Assembly (NCBI RefSeq): GCF_014202765.1
Contig: NZ_JACHHN010000002.1
Location: 434,001 to 498,000 of the forward strand
Reading direction: 5' to 3'
Length of the DNA: 64,000 bases
Source of the DNA: Silvimonas terrae
Lineage (GTDB): Bacteria; Pseudomonadota; Gammaproteobacteria; Burkholderiales; Chitinibacteraceae
Made by a program: the position numbers and the translations under genes. Positions 25,603 through 35,516 of this stretch are shown here, one piece after another. Below the pieces are notes generated by a model. The model saw only the letters and a program-made list of their open reading frames with translations, did not search any database and was not told the origin of the DNA. The stretch's first letter is position 1. The number at the start of each line of letters is the position of its first letter.

Positions 25603-28410
25603 TTACCCCAGCAATCCCCGTAGTACAAACGGCAAAATCCCGCCGTGCCTGTAGTAATCCACTTCAATTGGGGTATCGATGCGGCACAGCACGGTCACGT
25701 TATCCTTGCTGCCATCCGCCCGGGTGATTTCCAGGGTCAGGTCTTGTTGTGGTTTTAGATGCTCATCCACGCCCAGCACACTAAACGTTTCATCGCCCTT
25801 CAGTTTGAGGCTTTCAGCCGAATCATGGCCTTTAAACTGCAAGGGCAGCACCCCCATGCCCACCAGATTGCTGCGGTGAATCCGCTCAAAGCTCCTGGCT
25901 ACCACCAGCTTTACCCCGAGCAGCAACGTGCCTTTGGCGGCCCAGTCCCGGCTGGAGCCCGTGCCGTATTCCTCACCAGCAAACACCGCCGTTGGCACAC
26001 GCTGTGCCAGATAGTGTTGCGCGGCCTCGTACACGGTGGTCTGTTTGCCATCCAGCAAAGTAAAGCCACCCTCAACCCGGCTGCCATCTTCTTTGGCTGG
26101 CAGCATCAGGTTTTTTACGCGCACATTGGCAAAGGTGCCGCGGATCATGACGTCATGGTTGCCACGCCGTGAGCCGTAGCTATTGAAGTCCGGCCGATTG
26201 ACGCCGTGGGCTACCAGATACTGACCCGCTGGTGTTTTTTCGCCAAATGAACCGGCCGGGCTGATGTGATCCGTGGTGACGGAATCGCCCAGAATCAGCA
26301 GTGCCCTGGCGTTTTTGATATCCCCGATCGACCCCGGTTGCATGGCAAAGTCATCAAAAAACGGGGGCCGGGCAATGTAGGTGGAGTCCGGCCAGTTATA
26401 AACCTGCCCCACGGGAGCGGGAATGGCATTCCACAGATCAAGGTCTTTGGTGAAGTCGCTGTAAAGGCGGCGGAAGACGTCCGGGTCCAGCGCGTACTTG
26501 AGCAAATCGGCCACTTCTTCATTGCTCGGCCAGATGTCCTTGAGATAAACCGGATTGCCGTCTTTGCCGTTGCCCAAAGGCTCGTGCGAGAGGTCAATGT
26601 TGACGCGCCCGGCAATGGCAAAGGCCACTACCAGCGGTGGGCTGGCCAGGTAGTTGGCGCGGATATTGGGGTGAATACGCGCCTCAAAATTACGATTGCC
26701 CGACAGCACGGCCGCTGCCACGACATCGTTTTTGGTGATGGCGTCATTAAATTCTGGCGCCAGATCACCTGCGTTACCAATACAGGTGGTGCAACCGTAG
26801 CCGGCCAGTGCAAAACCCAGTTGGGCCAGCGGTTCCAGCAGGCCGGTGCGGGTCAGGTACTCCGTCACCACGCGGGAACCGGGTGCCAGGCTGGTTTTGA
26901 TGTGCGGATCAACGCCCAGCCCTTTTTCTACGGCCTTTTTGGCCAACAATCCCGCTGCCAGCAAGACGCCAGGGTTGGACGTGTTGGTGCAACTGGTAAT
27001 GGCGGCAATCAATACGTCACCGTTGCCCAGATCGGTGCGGGCATGTGGCGGCACCACGCGGCTGGAGGTGGGGTGATTACCAATCATTTCCGCCTTGTTG
27101 GCGGCGGAGCCGGCTTCATCCAGCAGATTGTCAGCGGCCGGGCTGGCGGGCACAAAACCCAGACCAATGCGTTTTTTCAGATCATCTGCTTTTTTGCCAA
27201 AGCCGTTTTCAGACACGGGCGCCACGAACAGGGCCTCAAATTTCTTCTTCATGTCCGGCAGGGCAATGCGGTCTTGCGGGCGCTTGGGGCCGGCCAGGCT
27301 GGGCACAATGTCGTTCAGGTTGAGCTTGACCACGCGGGTGTAGTCAATCTGGCCGTGCGAGGGTACGCCAAACAGGCCCTGCGCCTTGAAATACGCTTCA
27401 AAGGTGGCGATTTCCTGCTCGGTGCGGCCCGTGCCTTTCAGGTAAGCCAGCGTTTTTTCATCGACCGGGAAAAACCCCATGGTCGCGCCATACTCGGGCG
27501 CCATATTGCCGATAGTGGCCCGATCGACCACCGACAGGCTGGCCGTCCCCTCGCCAAAGAATTCAACAAACTTGCCGACTACTTTCTCTTTACGCAGCAA
27601 CTCGGTCACGGTCAGCACCAGGTCGGTTGCGGTCACGCCTTCATGCAATTTGCCCGAAACCTCAACCCCCACCACATCCGGGGTCAGAAAATACACCGGT
27701 TGCCCCAGCATGCCGGCTTCAGCCTCAATACCCCCCACGCCCCAGCCGACCACGCCCACGCCGTTGATCATGGTGGTATGGCTGTCTGTGCCGACCAGCG
27801 TATCCGGGTATGCCACGCCATCCTTGATTTGTACGCCGCGGAACAGGTATTCCAGGTTCACCTGATGCACGATACCTATGCCGGGCGGCACCACCTTGAA
27901 GGTGTCGAACGCCTGCATGCCCCATTTCATGAACTGGTAGCGTTCGCTATTGCGCTTGAATTCCATTTCCATATTCAAGCGCAAGGCATCGGGCGTGCCG
28001 TAGTAATCCACCTGGACCGAGTGATCCACCACCAGGTCTACCGGCACCAGCGGTTCGATCACCTTGGGGTCTTTGCCCAGTTTGTCGGCCACATTGCGCA
28101 TGGCGGCCAGGTCTGCCAGTAGCGGTACACCGGTAAAATCCTGCAGTACCACGCGGGCCACCACGAAGGGGATTTCTTCCGTGCGCGCGGCGGTCGGGCC
28201 CCAGTTCGCCAATTGCCTGACATGCGCTTCGGTGACTTTCTGTCCATCGCAATTGCGCAAGACCGCTTCCAGCACAATACGGATGGACACTGGCAGACGG
28301 CTGATCTTGCCGATCCCGGCGCTTTCCAGTGCCGGCAGGCTGTAATACTGCAGTGGGCGGCCATCGGCCGTTTTCAGGGTTTTGAGGGTGTGATGCAGGT
28401 CGTGAGGCAT
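25603..28410 (-). CDS. acnA: Aconitate hydratase A
   Basis: Citrate/isocitrate isomerase of the IRP1-like AcnA class, 935 residues, somewhat longer than the 891 of Escherichia coli AcnA. The [4Fe-4S] ligands lie in [10 protein letters not shown] (about 469-478) and [11 protein letters not shown] (about 534-544). [21 protein letters not shown] and the C-terminal swivel domain with [15 protein letters not shown] are typical. The ATG at 28410 begins [12 protein letters not shown]. It is the stationary-phase/stress aconitase in many bacteria. A second aconitase, acnB, lies only 3.7 kb away. Confidence 0.96.
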   Translation of the reverse strand: MPHDLHHTLKTLKTADGRPLQYYSLPALESAGIGKISRLPVSIRIVLEAVLRNCDGQKVTEAHVRQLANWGPTAARTEEIPFVVARVVLQDFTGVPLLADLAAMRNVADKLGKDPKVIEPLVPVDLVVDHSVQVDYYGTPDALRLNMEMEFKRNSERYQFMKWGMQAFDTFKVVPPGIGIVHQVNLEYLFRGVQIKDGVAYPDTLVGTDSHTTMINGVGVVGWGVGGIEAEAGMLGQPVYFLTPDVVGVEVSGKLHEGVTATDLVLTVTELLRKEKVVGKFVEFFGEGTASLSVVDRATIGNMAPEYGATMGFFPVDEKTLAYLKGTGRTEQEIATFEAYFKAQGLFGVPSHGQIDYTRVVKLNLNDIVPSLAGPKRPQDRIALPDMKKKFEALFVAPVSENGFGKKADDLKKRIGLGFVPASPAADNLLDEAGSAANKAEMIGNHPTSSRVVPPHARTDLGNGDVLIAAITSCTNTSNPGVLLAAGLLAKKAVEKGLGVDPHIKTSLAPGSRVVTEYLTRTGLLEPLAQLGFALAGYGCTTCIGNAGDLAPEFNDAITKNDVVAAAVLSGNRNFEARIHPNIRANYLASPPLVVAFAIAGRVNIDLSHEPLGNGKDGNPVYLKDIWPSNEEVADLLKYALDPDVFRRLYSDFTKDLDLWNAIPAPVGQVYNWPDSTYIARPPFFDDFAMQPGSIGDIKNARALLILGDSVTTDHISPAGSFGEKTPAGQYLVAHGVNRPDFNSYGSRRGNHDVMIRGTFANVRVKNLMLPAKEDGSRVEGGFTLLDGKQTTVYEAAQHYLAQRVPTAVFAGEEYGTGSSRDWAAKGTLLLGVKLVVARSFERIHRSNLVGMGVLPLQFKGHDSAESLKLKGDETFSVLGVDEHLKPQQDLTLEITRADGSKDNVTVLCRIDTPIEVDYYRHGGILPFVLRGLLG

Positions 28411-28532
28411 TACGAAACTCCCGGGGCGGCAGGCACAACGCCAGTGTCATTGCGACCGGCATTTGTGCCGCAGGTTCGATGTGGTTACAAAACCATCTTT
28501 GTCGAAGTCTCCGCAAAACCCAAGTCATGCGC

Positions 28533-28560
28533 CGCCGCCCGGCAGGATGACCGGGCGGCG
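28533..28560 (-). repeat. GC hairpin after the quinone reductase gene
   Basis: Perfect 10-bp arms CGCCGCCCGG/CCGGGCGGCG with an 8-nt loop sit immediately after the stop codon on the minus strand. No T-run follows. Confidence 0.65.
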
Positions 28561-28561
28561 T

Positions 28562-29230
28562 TCAATAACGCCCGGCACCGACCGGGGTTTCCTGTTCAAT
28601 GCCGGCCAGACGCGTGGCCCACGCTTGCAGCCATGTCTGTCTTTGCTCCTGACCCACTTTGGACGCCGAGTAATAAATCTGTGGCCGCAGCACCTCAAAG
28701 CCCACGAACTCCAGCATGCCGCGCTGGATCGGGCGCAGTACGGCGTTGATGTCGCCATTGGAGCCCTCCGGCAGATAGGCTTGTTCTCCTGCGCCGGTGG
28801 TGACTGACAGCAATGCCCTTTTGCCGCGCAGCATGCCGTCTTCGTACATGTGGCCGTAGCCGTAGATGCTGCCCATGGCAAACACCCGGTCCACCCAGCC
28901 CTTGAGGATAGCCGGCACGCTGAACCACCACAGCGGGAACTGCCAGATCATCAGGTCGGCCCATTGCAGTTTGGCAATTTCTGCCGCGACCTCAGGCGCA
29001 AATCCAGCGTGCTCGGTGGCGTGCATTTCTTCATATTGCAGCTTGAGAAAGTCCGGGTTCTTTACCGTTGTGAAGTTGCGGCGGCTGGAAACCGGATCAA
29101 ACTGCATGGCGTAAAGATCGCTGACCTGAACCTCATGCCCCAGTTCGGTCAGTGTTTGTACGGTGATGTCGCGCAGTGCGCCGTTAAAACTGTCGGCCTC
29201 GGGGTGGGCATAAACCAGCAGGATTTTCAT
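28562..29230 (-). CDS. NAD(P)H dehydrogenase (quinone), flavodoxin-like fold
   Basis: Cytoplasmic flavoprotein of 222 residues of the NQO1/MdaB/KefF type that reduces quinones by two electrons. The FMN/FAD-binding opening is MKILLVYAHPEADSFNGAL. The family signature WQFPLWWFSVPAILKGWVDR (about 97-116) is intact, followed by SVTTGAGEQAYLPEG. It lies 30 bp after an SDR gene in the same direction, with a divergent LysR gene upstream, suggesting a small redox-stress operon. Confidence 0.9.
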   Translation of the reverse strand: MKILLVYAHPEADSFNGALRDITVQTLTELGHEVQVSDLYAMQFDPVSSRRNFTTVKNPDFLKLQYEEMHATEHAGFAPEVAAEIAKLQWADLMIWQFPLWWFSVPAILKGWVDRVFAMGSIYGYGHMYEDGMLRGKRALLSVTTGAGEQAYLPEGSNGDINAVLRPIQRGMLEFVGFEVLRPQIYYSASKVGQEQRQTWLQAWATRLAGIEQETPVGAGRY

Positions 29231-29260
29231 GTCGTTCTCCTTGGTGTCTGGCGCGCTGAC

Positions 29261-29977
29261 CTAGCGAGCGCCGCCATCAATATCGATCAATGCACCAGCG
29301 GTGAAGCCGTTGGTGACCACAAATTCAATGGCTTGTGCCACTTCGTCAGAGGTTCCCACACGCCCCACGTGCAAGCCTTTGGCAATGCTGTCGAACAGGC
29401 CTTGCTTGGCCTCTGGCGCAAAGTCGTCGTAGGCTGGCGTGTCAATCAGGCCCGGTGACACCACGTTCACACGAATGGGGGCAAGCTCCTTGGCCAGTGC
29501 CTGGCCCATCTGCGTGATCGCCCCGTTGACCGCCGCCAGACCGGCTGTTCCGGCAATGGCAACCCGAGAGGCGGCACCCGACAGCAGGGTGATCGAGCCG
29601 TCTTTGCGCAGGTACGGCAGTGCCGCCCGGATGGAGCGCCAGTAGCCCAGCGCCTTTTGTTCAAACGCTTTGGCTAGCGCTGCGCCGTCGATGTCGCGGA
29701 TTGAACCCCAGGCGGCGCTACTGGAGGCGGTGATCACCAGGTGATCAATCCGGCCCAGCGTGGCAAACAATTGCGCCAGCGACGCCTCGTCAGAGAAATC
29801 CACCGTGTATGCGCCAGCCTTGCCGCTGATGTGTTTCAGCGCGGCATCCAGCCGGGCCTGAGCGCGGCCGGCAATGATGACTTCTGCGCCTTGGGTAGCC
29901 AGGCGTTGCGCCGTAGCCAGGCCCATGCCATTGCTGCCGCCAATGATCAGAACGCGTTGATTTTGCAGGTTTTCCAT
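29261..29977 (-). CDS. SDR family protein lacking the catalytic Tyr-Lys pair
   Basis: Short-chain dehydrogenase/reductase fold protein of 238 residues. The cofactor motif GGSNGMGLA (about 13-21) and RVNVVSPG (about 172-179) are present. At the position of the catalytic YxxxK the sequence is LAAVNGAITQMG, so both Tyr and Lys are missing; the preceding Ser in LLSGAASR is kept. A similar AAVNGA form occurs in a recognised SDR subgroup, so this may be normal for it, but classical chemistry is doubtful. The start at 29977 has GGAGA upstream. It forms an operon with the quinone reductase. Confidence 0.85.
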   Translation of the reverse strand: MENLQNQRVLIIGGSNGMGLATAQRLATQGAEVIIAGRAQARLDAALKHISGKAGAYTVDFSDEASLAQLFATLGRIDHLVITASSSAAWGSIRDIDGAALAKAFEQKALGYWRSIRAALPYLRKDGSITLLSGAASRVAIAGTAGLAAVNGAITQMGQALAKELAPIRVNVVSPGLIDTPAYDDFAPEAKQGLFDSIAKGLHVGRVGTSDEVAQAIEFVVTNGFTAGALIDIDGGAR

Positions 29978-30042
29978 GATGATCTCCGTGGTATTGGCCC
30001 CGTATTTCGGGGGAGTGAGGTCAGCATAAAATCCCGCCATGA

Positions 30043-30088
30043 ATTCGTGAAATGGATTATCGTTATTTCAAGTATTCATGAAATGGAT
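30043..30088. promoter_or_regulatory. Paired 15-bp direct repeats, candidate LysR operator
   Basis: ATTCGTGAAATGGAT (30043-30057) and ATTCATGAAATGGAT (30074-30088) differ at one base and are 31 bp apart, three helical turns. ATTTCA (30065-30070) with TGAAAT (30079-30084) adds an inverted pair. Confidence 0.65.
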
Positions 30089-30102
30089 AGTTTGGAGCGC
30101 CC

Positions 30103-31017
30103 ATGCACCTGGCCCGGCTTGATCTCAATTTGCTTAAATCCCTGGATGTCTTGCTGGCGGAGTGCAATGTCACGCGCGCGGCGGGGCGGCTCAATCTGTC
30201 GCAGCCCGCCTTGTCCAGCCAACTCAAGCAACTGCGGGCCTTGTTTGATGATCCGCTGCTGGTGCCCGGTGGCCCGCGCGGCATGCTGCCCACGCCACGT
30301 GCATTGGCCTTGCAGGAGCCACTGCGTGACTATCTGGCGCAATTGATGGCGCTGGTGGCAGAGCAAAAGGGGTTTGATCCAGCGACTGCTGCACGCACCT
30401 GGCGGCTGAGTGCGTCAGATGCGGTGCATTCGGTGGTGGTGCCGGGTTTGTTGCGTCGCCTGCGCGCCAGGGCGCCGACCTGCCGGTTGGCCTTGCTGCA
30501 ACCCACGCCCAACCTGTTGCTGGAGATGGCCAGCACCAATGAGGTTGATCTGATCCTGGCCTCGCAACCGTCCATGCCGGATCAACTCAAGCATCGCGAG
30601 TTATACCAGGAGCGCTTTGTGTGCGTAATGCGCAAAGATCATCCGCTGGCAGCCAGGCCGCTGGATCTGGATACGTTCTGTGCGGTATCTCATTTATTGT
30701 CTTCCACATCGGGCGGCAAGTTCGAAGGGATTGTGGATGACACCCTGGCTGGCCTGGGTCGCACGCGCCATGTCATGTTGTCTGTGCCCAGCTTTTTGCT
30801 GGTGCCGTCATTGCTGGCCAATAGCGATCTGATTTCCACCGTACCGTTGCGCATGGCCCGCACCTGGCAAGATCGGGTGACCTTGTTGGCGCCCCCATGC
30901 GAGATTGCGGGCTTTGCCATGGAAATGGGCTGGCACCCGCGCAATCACGCTGACCCCGCCTTGCGCTGGTTGCGTGAGCAAATCATGGATGTGGTGCGGG
31001 AAGAGTTGGCGGCTTAA
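30103..31017 (+). CDS. LysR-type regulator divergent from the SDR/quinone reductase pair
   Basis: Regulator of 304 residues with the LysR helix-turn-helix (LARLDLNLLKSLDVLLAE and QPALSSQLKQLRALF, about 3-49) and a type-2 periplasmic-binding effector domain. It resembles the NodD/NahR-like branch beginning with LDLNLL. The 125-bp divergent region carries paired direct repeats, so it likely controls the SDR-quinone reductase pair and itself. Its stop codon overlaps that of the next, convergent LysR gene in a shared TTAA. Confidence 0.88.
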   Translation: MHLARLDLNLLKSLDVLLAECNVTRAAGRLNLSQPALSSQLKQLRALFDDPLLVPGGPRGMLPTPRALALQEPLRDYLAQLMALVAEQKGFDPATAARTWRLSASDAVHSVVVPGLLRRLRARAPTCRLALLQPTPNLLLEMASTNEVDLILASQPSMPDQLKHRELYQERFVCVMRKDHPLAARPLDLDTFCAVSHLLSSTSGGKFEGIVDDTLAGLGRTRHVMLSVPSFLLVPSLLANSDLISTVPLRMARTWQDRVTLLAPPCEIAGFAMEMGWHPRNHADPALRWLREQIMDVVREELAA

Positions 31018-31898
31018 GTTGCCGCGGCGTTGTCCAGCCATTGGCAGAAAGCGCTGATGGCCGGGTCATCCATCATCAAGCGCGGCACAATCCAGCAAAA
31101 ACCGCGCACAGGCACCACCGGCGCGGGCAGGGCGATGGCCAGGCGGCCACTTTCAATCTCGGCCTGCATCATTGGCAATGCGCCCAGCGTCACCCCCAGC
31201 CCATTGACGGCGGCCTGCAGCGTAAAGTGAAAATGATCAAACTGTAGCGTGGCGGCGGGCTTGAGGTCCGGTACGCCCGCCAGGGTTAACCAGCGTTGCC
31301 AGGCGGTAGGGCGCGTGTCGGCGTACAGCAATGTGTGCCGGGCCAGATCGGCCGGGCGCTGGATGGGCAATTGCCTGAGCAACGCCGGGCTACATAGCAG
31401 CACCTCTTGTTCTTCCAGGAAGGGTTTGGCGACAAAACCCGGCCAGTCACCCGGTCCGCGCCGGATTGCCAGGTCAAACGGCGTATCAATGCGGCTGATA
31501 TCGCGGTCGGATGTCAGTATGCGCAGGTCAATATCCGGGTGTGCGGCCCGAAAATATGCCAGCCGGGGCAGCAGCCAGTGCAGGGCAAAGGTGGGGGTGG
31601 AGTTGATGGTGAGCCGGCGTTGCCGGTCGGGCTGCAACAATTGCGCCGTGGCGTTGGAGATCAAATCCAGCCCGTCTTGCACCTGTACGAGATAACGCCA
31701 GCCAGCGTCGGTCAGCTTGACGCGACCGCCGGCACGCTCAAACAACTGTACGTTCAGCCATTCTTCCAGTTGTTTGATCTGCTTGCTCACAGCGCCGTGC
31801 GTTACAAACAGTTCGTTGGCGGCAGCGGAAAAGCTTTCCAGACGGGCTGCAGACTCGAAAGCGCGCAGGGCATTCAGGGGTGGGAGGGCTTGGGTCAT
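31014..31898 (-). CDS. GcvA-like LysR-type regulator
   Basis: Regulator of 294 residues. The opening LPPLNALRAFESAARLESFS with AAANELFVTHGAVSKQIKQLE is typical of the GcvA/AmpR branch. The effector domain contains the branch-typical AAVNGLGVTLGALPMMQAEI. It is divergent from acnB, with 173 bp between, so it may act on acnB or only on itself. The start at 31898 fits the family; there is almost no ribosome-binding sequence because a palindrome occupies that place. Confidence 0.88.
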   Translation of the reverse strand: MTQALPPLNALRAFESAARLESFSAAANELFVTHGAVSKQIKQLEEWLNVQLFERAGGRVKLTDAGWRYLVQVQDGLDLISNATAQLLQPDRQRRLTINSTPTFALHWLLPRLAYFRAAHPDIDLRILTSDRDISRIDTPFDLAIRRGPGDWPGFVAKPFLEEQEVLLCSPALLRQLPIQRPADLARHTLLYADTRPTAWQRWLTLAGVPDLKPAATLQFDHFHFTLQAAVNGLGVTLGALPMMQAEIESGRLAIALPAPVVPVRGFCWIVPRLMMDDPAISAFCQWLDNAAAT

Positions 31899-31900
31899 GC

Positions 31901-31917
31901 TGTGAGTATATCTCACA
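31901..31917. promoter_or_regulatory. Palindrome at the start of the GcvA-like gene
   Basis: TGTGAG-TATAT-CTCACA is a perfect 6-5-6 inverted repeat two bases before the start codon at 31898. It fits T-N11-A (31903/31915), and is one base too long for a CRP site. Autoregulation is likely. Confidence 0.6.
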
Positions 31918-32071
31918 AGCCGTGTAGCGATTACTCGTTTGAACAGCAGGGTTATTGCGCGTATTCTGCCTCGCAGAACGGTTGTCGAACCCTGCTTGCA
32001 GACTTGCACGGCAACCGCATTTGTACAGGCAAGCTCCGTTGGCCGCGCGGCCATCCATCAAGGAAAACATC

Positions 32072-34657
32072 ATGTTAGAAGCCTATCGTCAGCACGTCGC
32101 AGAACGCGCCGCTCTTGGTATTCCGCCGTTGCCCCTGACCGCCCACCAAACCGCCGACCTGGTGGCGCTGCTGGCCAACCCACCCGCCGGTGAAGAAGCC
32201 TTCCTGGTTGACCTGATCACCCACCGGGTTCCGCCGGGCGTGGATGATGCCGCCAAGGTCAAGGCCGCTTTCCTGGCTGCCGTGGCGCAAGGCAAGGATT
32301 CCTGTGCGCTGATCAGCCGCGCCAAGGCCGTTGAACTGCTGGGCACCATGCTGGGCGGCTTTAACATCAAGCCCATGATCGACCTCTTGGGTGATGCTGA
32401 AGTGGGCACTGTCGCCGCCGAAGGCCTCAAGAAAACCCTGTTGATGTTTGATTATTTCCATGACGTCAAAGAATTGTCGGACGCGGGCAACGCCAACGCC
32501 AAGGCCGTCATCCAGAGCTGGGCCGACGCCGAATGGTTCACCAGCCGTCCGGAAGTACCGCAATCCGTGACCCTGACCGTTTTCAAGGTCACTGGCGAAA
32601 CCAATACGGATGACCTGTCGCCCGCGCCGGACGCCTGGTCCCGCCCGGACATTCCGCTGCATGCCCTGGCCATGCTCAAGAACACACGTGACGGCATCAC
32701 GCCGGAAGAAGACGGCAAGCGCGGCCCGATCCAGTTTATTGCTGACCTGAAGAAAAAAGGTCATTTGCTGGCCTACGTCGGCGACGTCGTTGGTACTGGT
32801 TCCAGCCGCAAATCCGCCACCAACTCCGTGCTGTGGTGGACGGGTGATGACATCCCGTTTGTACCGAACAAGCGCTTTGGCGGTTACTGCCTGGGCGGCA
32901 AGATCGCCCCGATCTTCTTCAATACGCAAGAAGACTCCGGCGCGCTGCCGATTGAAGTGGATGTATCCCATCTGAACATGGGCGACGTGATCGAGCTGCG
33001 CCCGTACGAAGGTAAGGTGTTGAAAGACGGCGCAACGGTGGCCGAGTTTGCCCTCAAGTCCGAAGTGCTGTTTGACGAAGTACGCGCTGGTGGCCGTATC
33101 AACCTGATTATTGGCCGTGGCCTGACCGCCAAGGCGCGTGAGTCGCTGGGCCTGCCGGCCTCCGCACTGTTCCGCCTGCCGACCGCCCCGGTGGCCTCGA
33201 CCAAGGGTTTCACCCAAGCGCAAAAGATGGTTGGCCGCGCCGTTGGCCTGCCAGAAGGTCAGGGCGTGCGTCCGGGCACCTATTGCGAACCGCGCATGAC
33301 CTCTGTGGGCTCGCAAGACACCACTGGCCCGATGACCCGCGACGAACTGAAAGACCTGGCTTGTCTGGGTTTCAGTGCGGATCTGGTGATGCAGTCGTTC
33401 TGCCACACTGCGGCCTACCCGAAGCCGGTTGACGTCAAAACCCACCACGAACTGCCGGAATTCATCCGCAACCGTGGCGGCGTATCGCTGCGCCCGGGTG
33501 ATGGCGTGATTCACAGCTGGCTGAACCGCATGCTGCTGCCAGATACCGTCGGTACGGGCGGTGACAGCCACACCCGTTTCCCGATCGGCATTTCTTTCCC
33601 CGCGGGTTCCGGTCTGGTTGCGTTTGGCGCGGCCACCGGCGTGATGCCGCTGGATATGCCGGAATCCGTGCTGGTGCGCTTCAAGGGCGAACTGCAGCCG
33701 GGCGTCACCCTGCGCGACCTGGTGAACGCCATTCCGCTGTACGCCATCAAGGCCGGTTTGCTGACCGTGGCCAAGGCTGGCAAGAAGAACATCTTCTCTG
33801 GCCGCATTCTGGAAATTGAAGGTCTGCCCAACCTGAAGGTGGAACAAGCTTTTGAGTTGACCGATGCCTCGGCAGAGCGCTCTGCCGCAGGTTGTTCGGT
33901 GCGTCTGGATAAAGCCCCGATCATCGAATATCTCAATTCGAACATCGTGCTGCTCAAGTCCATGATCACCAACGGTTATGGCGATGCCAAGACCCTGGGT
34001 CGCCGCATCAAGGCCATGGAAGCATGGCTGGCCAACCCGACCCTGATCGAGCCGGATGCCGATGCCGAATACGCCGCCGTGATCGAGATCGATCTGGCGG
34101 ATGTCAAAGAGCCGATCCTGGCCTGCCCGAATGACCCGGATGACGTGAAAGTACTGTCTGAAGTGGCCGGCACCAAGATTGACGAAGTGTTCATTGGTTC
34201 GTGCATGACCAACATTGGTCACTTCCGCGCCGCTGGCAAGCTGCTGGAAGGCAAGCGCGACATCCCGGTCAAACTGTGGATTGCCCCGCCGACCAAGATG
34301 GACGCCCAGCAACTGACCGAAGAAGGCTACTACGGCACCTTCGGCACCGCCGGCGCACGTACCGAAATGCCGGGCTGCTCGCTGTGTATGGGCAACCAGG
34401 CGCAAGTGCGTGAAGGCGCGACCGTGGTTTCGACCTCGACCCGCAACTTCCCGAACCGCCTGGGCAAAAACACCAACGTGTTCCTGAGTTCCGCCGAACT
34501 GGCGGCCATTGCTTCGCGCCTGGGTCGCCTGCCGACCGTGGCCGAATACATGGCTGACATGGGCGTGATCAACCAGAAGGGCGCAGAGGTGTATCGCTAC
34601 CTCAACTTCAATCAGATCGAAAGCTATCAGGCAGAGGCCGACAAGGCTGCGGTTTGA
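32072..34657 (+). CDS. acnB: Aconitate hydratase B
   Basis: Main TCA-cycle aconitase of 861 residues, the usual AcnB length. The N-terminal HEAT-like domain (about 1-160) and swivel domain precede the core, the order specific to AcnB. Fe-S ligands lie in GSCMTNIGH (about 709-717) and GCSLCMGNQ (about 768-776). AAGGAAAA precedes the ATG at 32072. It is followed by a good terminator and so is probably monocistronic. Together with acnA it gives the strain both aconitase types. Confidence 0.96.
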   Translation: MLEAYRQHVAERAALGIPPLPLTAHQTADLVALLANPPAGEEAFLVDLITHRVPPGVDDAAKVKAAFLAAVAQGKDSCALISRAKAVELLGTMLGGFNIKPMIDLLGDAEVGTVAAEGLKKTLLMFDYFHDVKELSDAGNANAKAVIQSWADAEWFTSRPEVPQSVTLTVFKVTGETNTDDLSPAPDAWSRPDIPLHALAMLKNTRDGITPEEDGKRGPIQFIADLKKKGHLLAYVGDVVGTGSSRKSATNSVLWWTGDDIPFVPNKRFGGYCLGGKIAPIFFNTQEDSGALPIEVDVSHLNMGDVIELRPYEGKVLKDGATVAEFALKSEVLFDEVRAGGRINLIIGRGLTAKARESLGLPASALFRLPTAPVASTKGFTQAQKMVGRAVGLPEGQGVRPGTYCEPRMTSVGSQDTTGPMTRDELKDLACLGFSADLVMQSFCHTAAYPKPVDVKTHHELPEFIRNRGGVSLRPGDGVIHSWLNRMLLPDTVGTGGDSHTRFPIGISFPAGSGLVAFGAATGVMPLDMPESVLVRFKGELQPGVTLRDLVNAIPLYAIKAGLLTVAKAGKKNIFSGRILEIEGLPNLKVEQAFELTDASAERSAAGCSVRLDKAPIIEYLNSNIVLLKSMITNGYGDAKTLGRRIKAMEAWLANPTLIEPDADAEYAAVIEIDLADVKEPILACPNDPDDVKVLSEVAGTKIDEVFIGSCMTNIGHFRAAGKLLEGKRDIPVKLWIAPPTKMDAQQLTEEGYYGTFGTAGARTEMPGCSLCMGNQAQVREGATVVSTSTRNFPNRLGKNTNVFLSSAELAAIASRLGRLPTVAEYMADMGVINQKGAEVYRYLNFNQIESYQAEADKAAV

Positions 34658-34683
34658 TTTGAATGTCTGTGCAGTACAAGAAG

Positions 34684-34710
34684 AAGCCGGCTGATTCAGC
34701 CGGCTTTTTT
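34684..34710. terminator. Intrinsic terminator of acnB
   Basis: A 10-bp stem AAGCCGGCTG/CAGCCGGCTT has a 3-nt loop and six T. It may also serve the convergent lipoprotein gene. Confidence 0.9.
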
Positions 34711-34720
34711 GATGCCCGAT

Positions 34721-35161
34721 TTATTGCTGGACTGTCACTGCAAGTGACGACTCAGAAACACCCTTTTTACCCTCGGCTTCGCCCATCATTTGCAGCTTGC
34801 TGCCCGCCGACCAGGTGCCCATTTTGATTTCCTGCCAGACGTAATAGATTTTGCCTGCTACCGCATCGAAATCCAGTACCGAATCGGTTTCCGACTTGGA
34901 AACCAGTTGGTGTTTACCGGGTGCAACCTCTGTATACAGATAGGTTTTTGCAGCGGTATCGCCAAGCTGTTTGTTATCCAGCAGTACATTCATTTTAATG
35001 GCGGCCCCGAAGTTTTCATTGCGGTACACATACAGACCGGCTTTTTCTGCGGGTGCCTTGAATTGTTTCAAGGCGAGATCTTGCTGGGCGTCGCCCTTGG
35101 GTACGGAGGCGCACCCGGCAAGCACCATAAGGCCAATCAAGGCGATCAGTAGTTTTTTCAT
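34721..35161 (-). CDS. DUF2846 lipoprotein
   Basis: Lipoprotein of 146 residues. The signal peptide ends in the lipobox LAGC with C17 as the lipidated residue; Ala at +2 suggests the outer membrane. The DUF2846 domain follows, with AGLYVYRNENFGAAIKMNV (about 41-59), YLYTEVAPGKHQLVS and IYYVWQEIKMG. The role of the family is unknown; a structural or envelope-stress function is only a guess. It stands alone, convergent with acnB. Confidence 0.85.
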   Translation of the reverse strand: MKKLLIALIGLMVLAGCASVPKGDAQQDLALKQFKAPAEKAGLYVYRNENFGAAIKMNVLLDNKQLGDTAAKTYLYTEVAPGKHQLVSKSETDSVLDFDAVAGKIYYVWQEIKMGTWSAGSKLQMMGEAEGKKGVSESSLAVTVQQ

Positions 35162-35516
35162 TCTTGCTCATCCTGTTTTATGAATTGAAATGCGACAGTC
35201 CGGCCGTGCCTTTCCCGGAATGAAGCGCAAAGATACAAGGCGATACATTCCGCTTTCTTGCGTTGACGCAGACAAGGGAAAAACAAAACCGGCAAAGGCT
35301 GTCGCCATTCCCTTCAAAAATCGCCCTTGCGCAGAAATTTCCTTGCCCAATGGGTTCAAACGAAACGTGACCACTGCCTTACGTCATACCAGACGACTGT
35401 TTCCGGCCTTGATGGTTGAATCAATGGTCCGAGCCGGGTAAATTTCGCGCTCTCGGAATCATCCGACTTTCAACGGGTCCGCCCTTTACGTGGGCGACCA
35501 CCTGGAGTTTTTTGCA
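35162..35516. other. Gap upstream of trhO, no gene seen
   Basis: Short open frames here on both strands are basic, lack ribosome sites and resemble nothing known, so none is called. The region holds the two divergent promoters for the lipoprotein and trhO. Confidence 0.5.
35416..35444 (+). promoter_or_regulatory. Predicted sigma-70 promoter for trhO
   Basis: TTGAAT (35416-35421) and TAAATT (35439-35444) are 17 bp apart, giving a start near 35451 and a leader of about 65 nt. Confidence 0.55.

Noticed and set aside
26266-28122. Long plus-strand open frame antisense to acnA
   Set aside because: The acnA protein is unmistakable on the other strand; the antisense translation is His/Gly/Arg-rich noise. 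The same applies to frames opposite acnB (32075-34405), pyrG (47447-49078) and lysS (57701-59281).
31901-31917. CRP binding site
   Set aside because: TGTGA and TCACA are separated by 7 bases where CRP needs 6; a LysR-type operator fits better.
35190-35441. Possible 83-residue gene upstream of trhO
   Set aside because: Basic, no ribosome site, no similarity, and it overlaps the trhO promoter.
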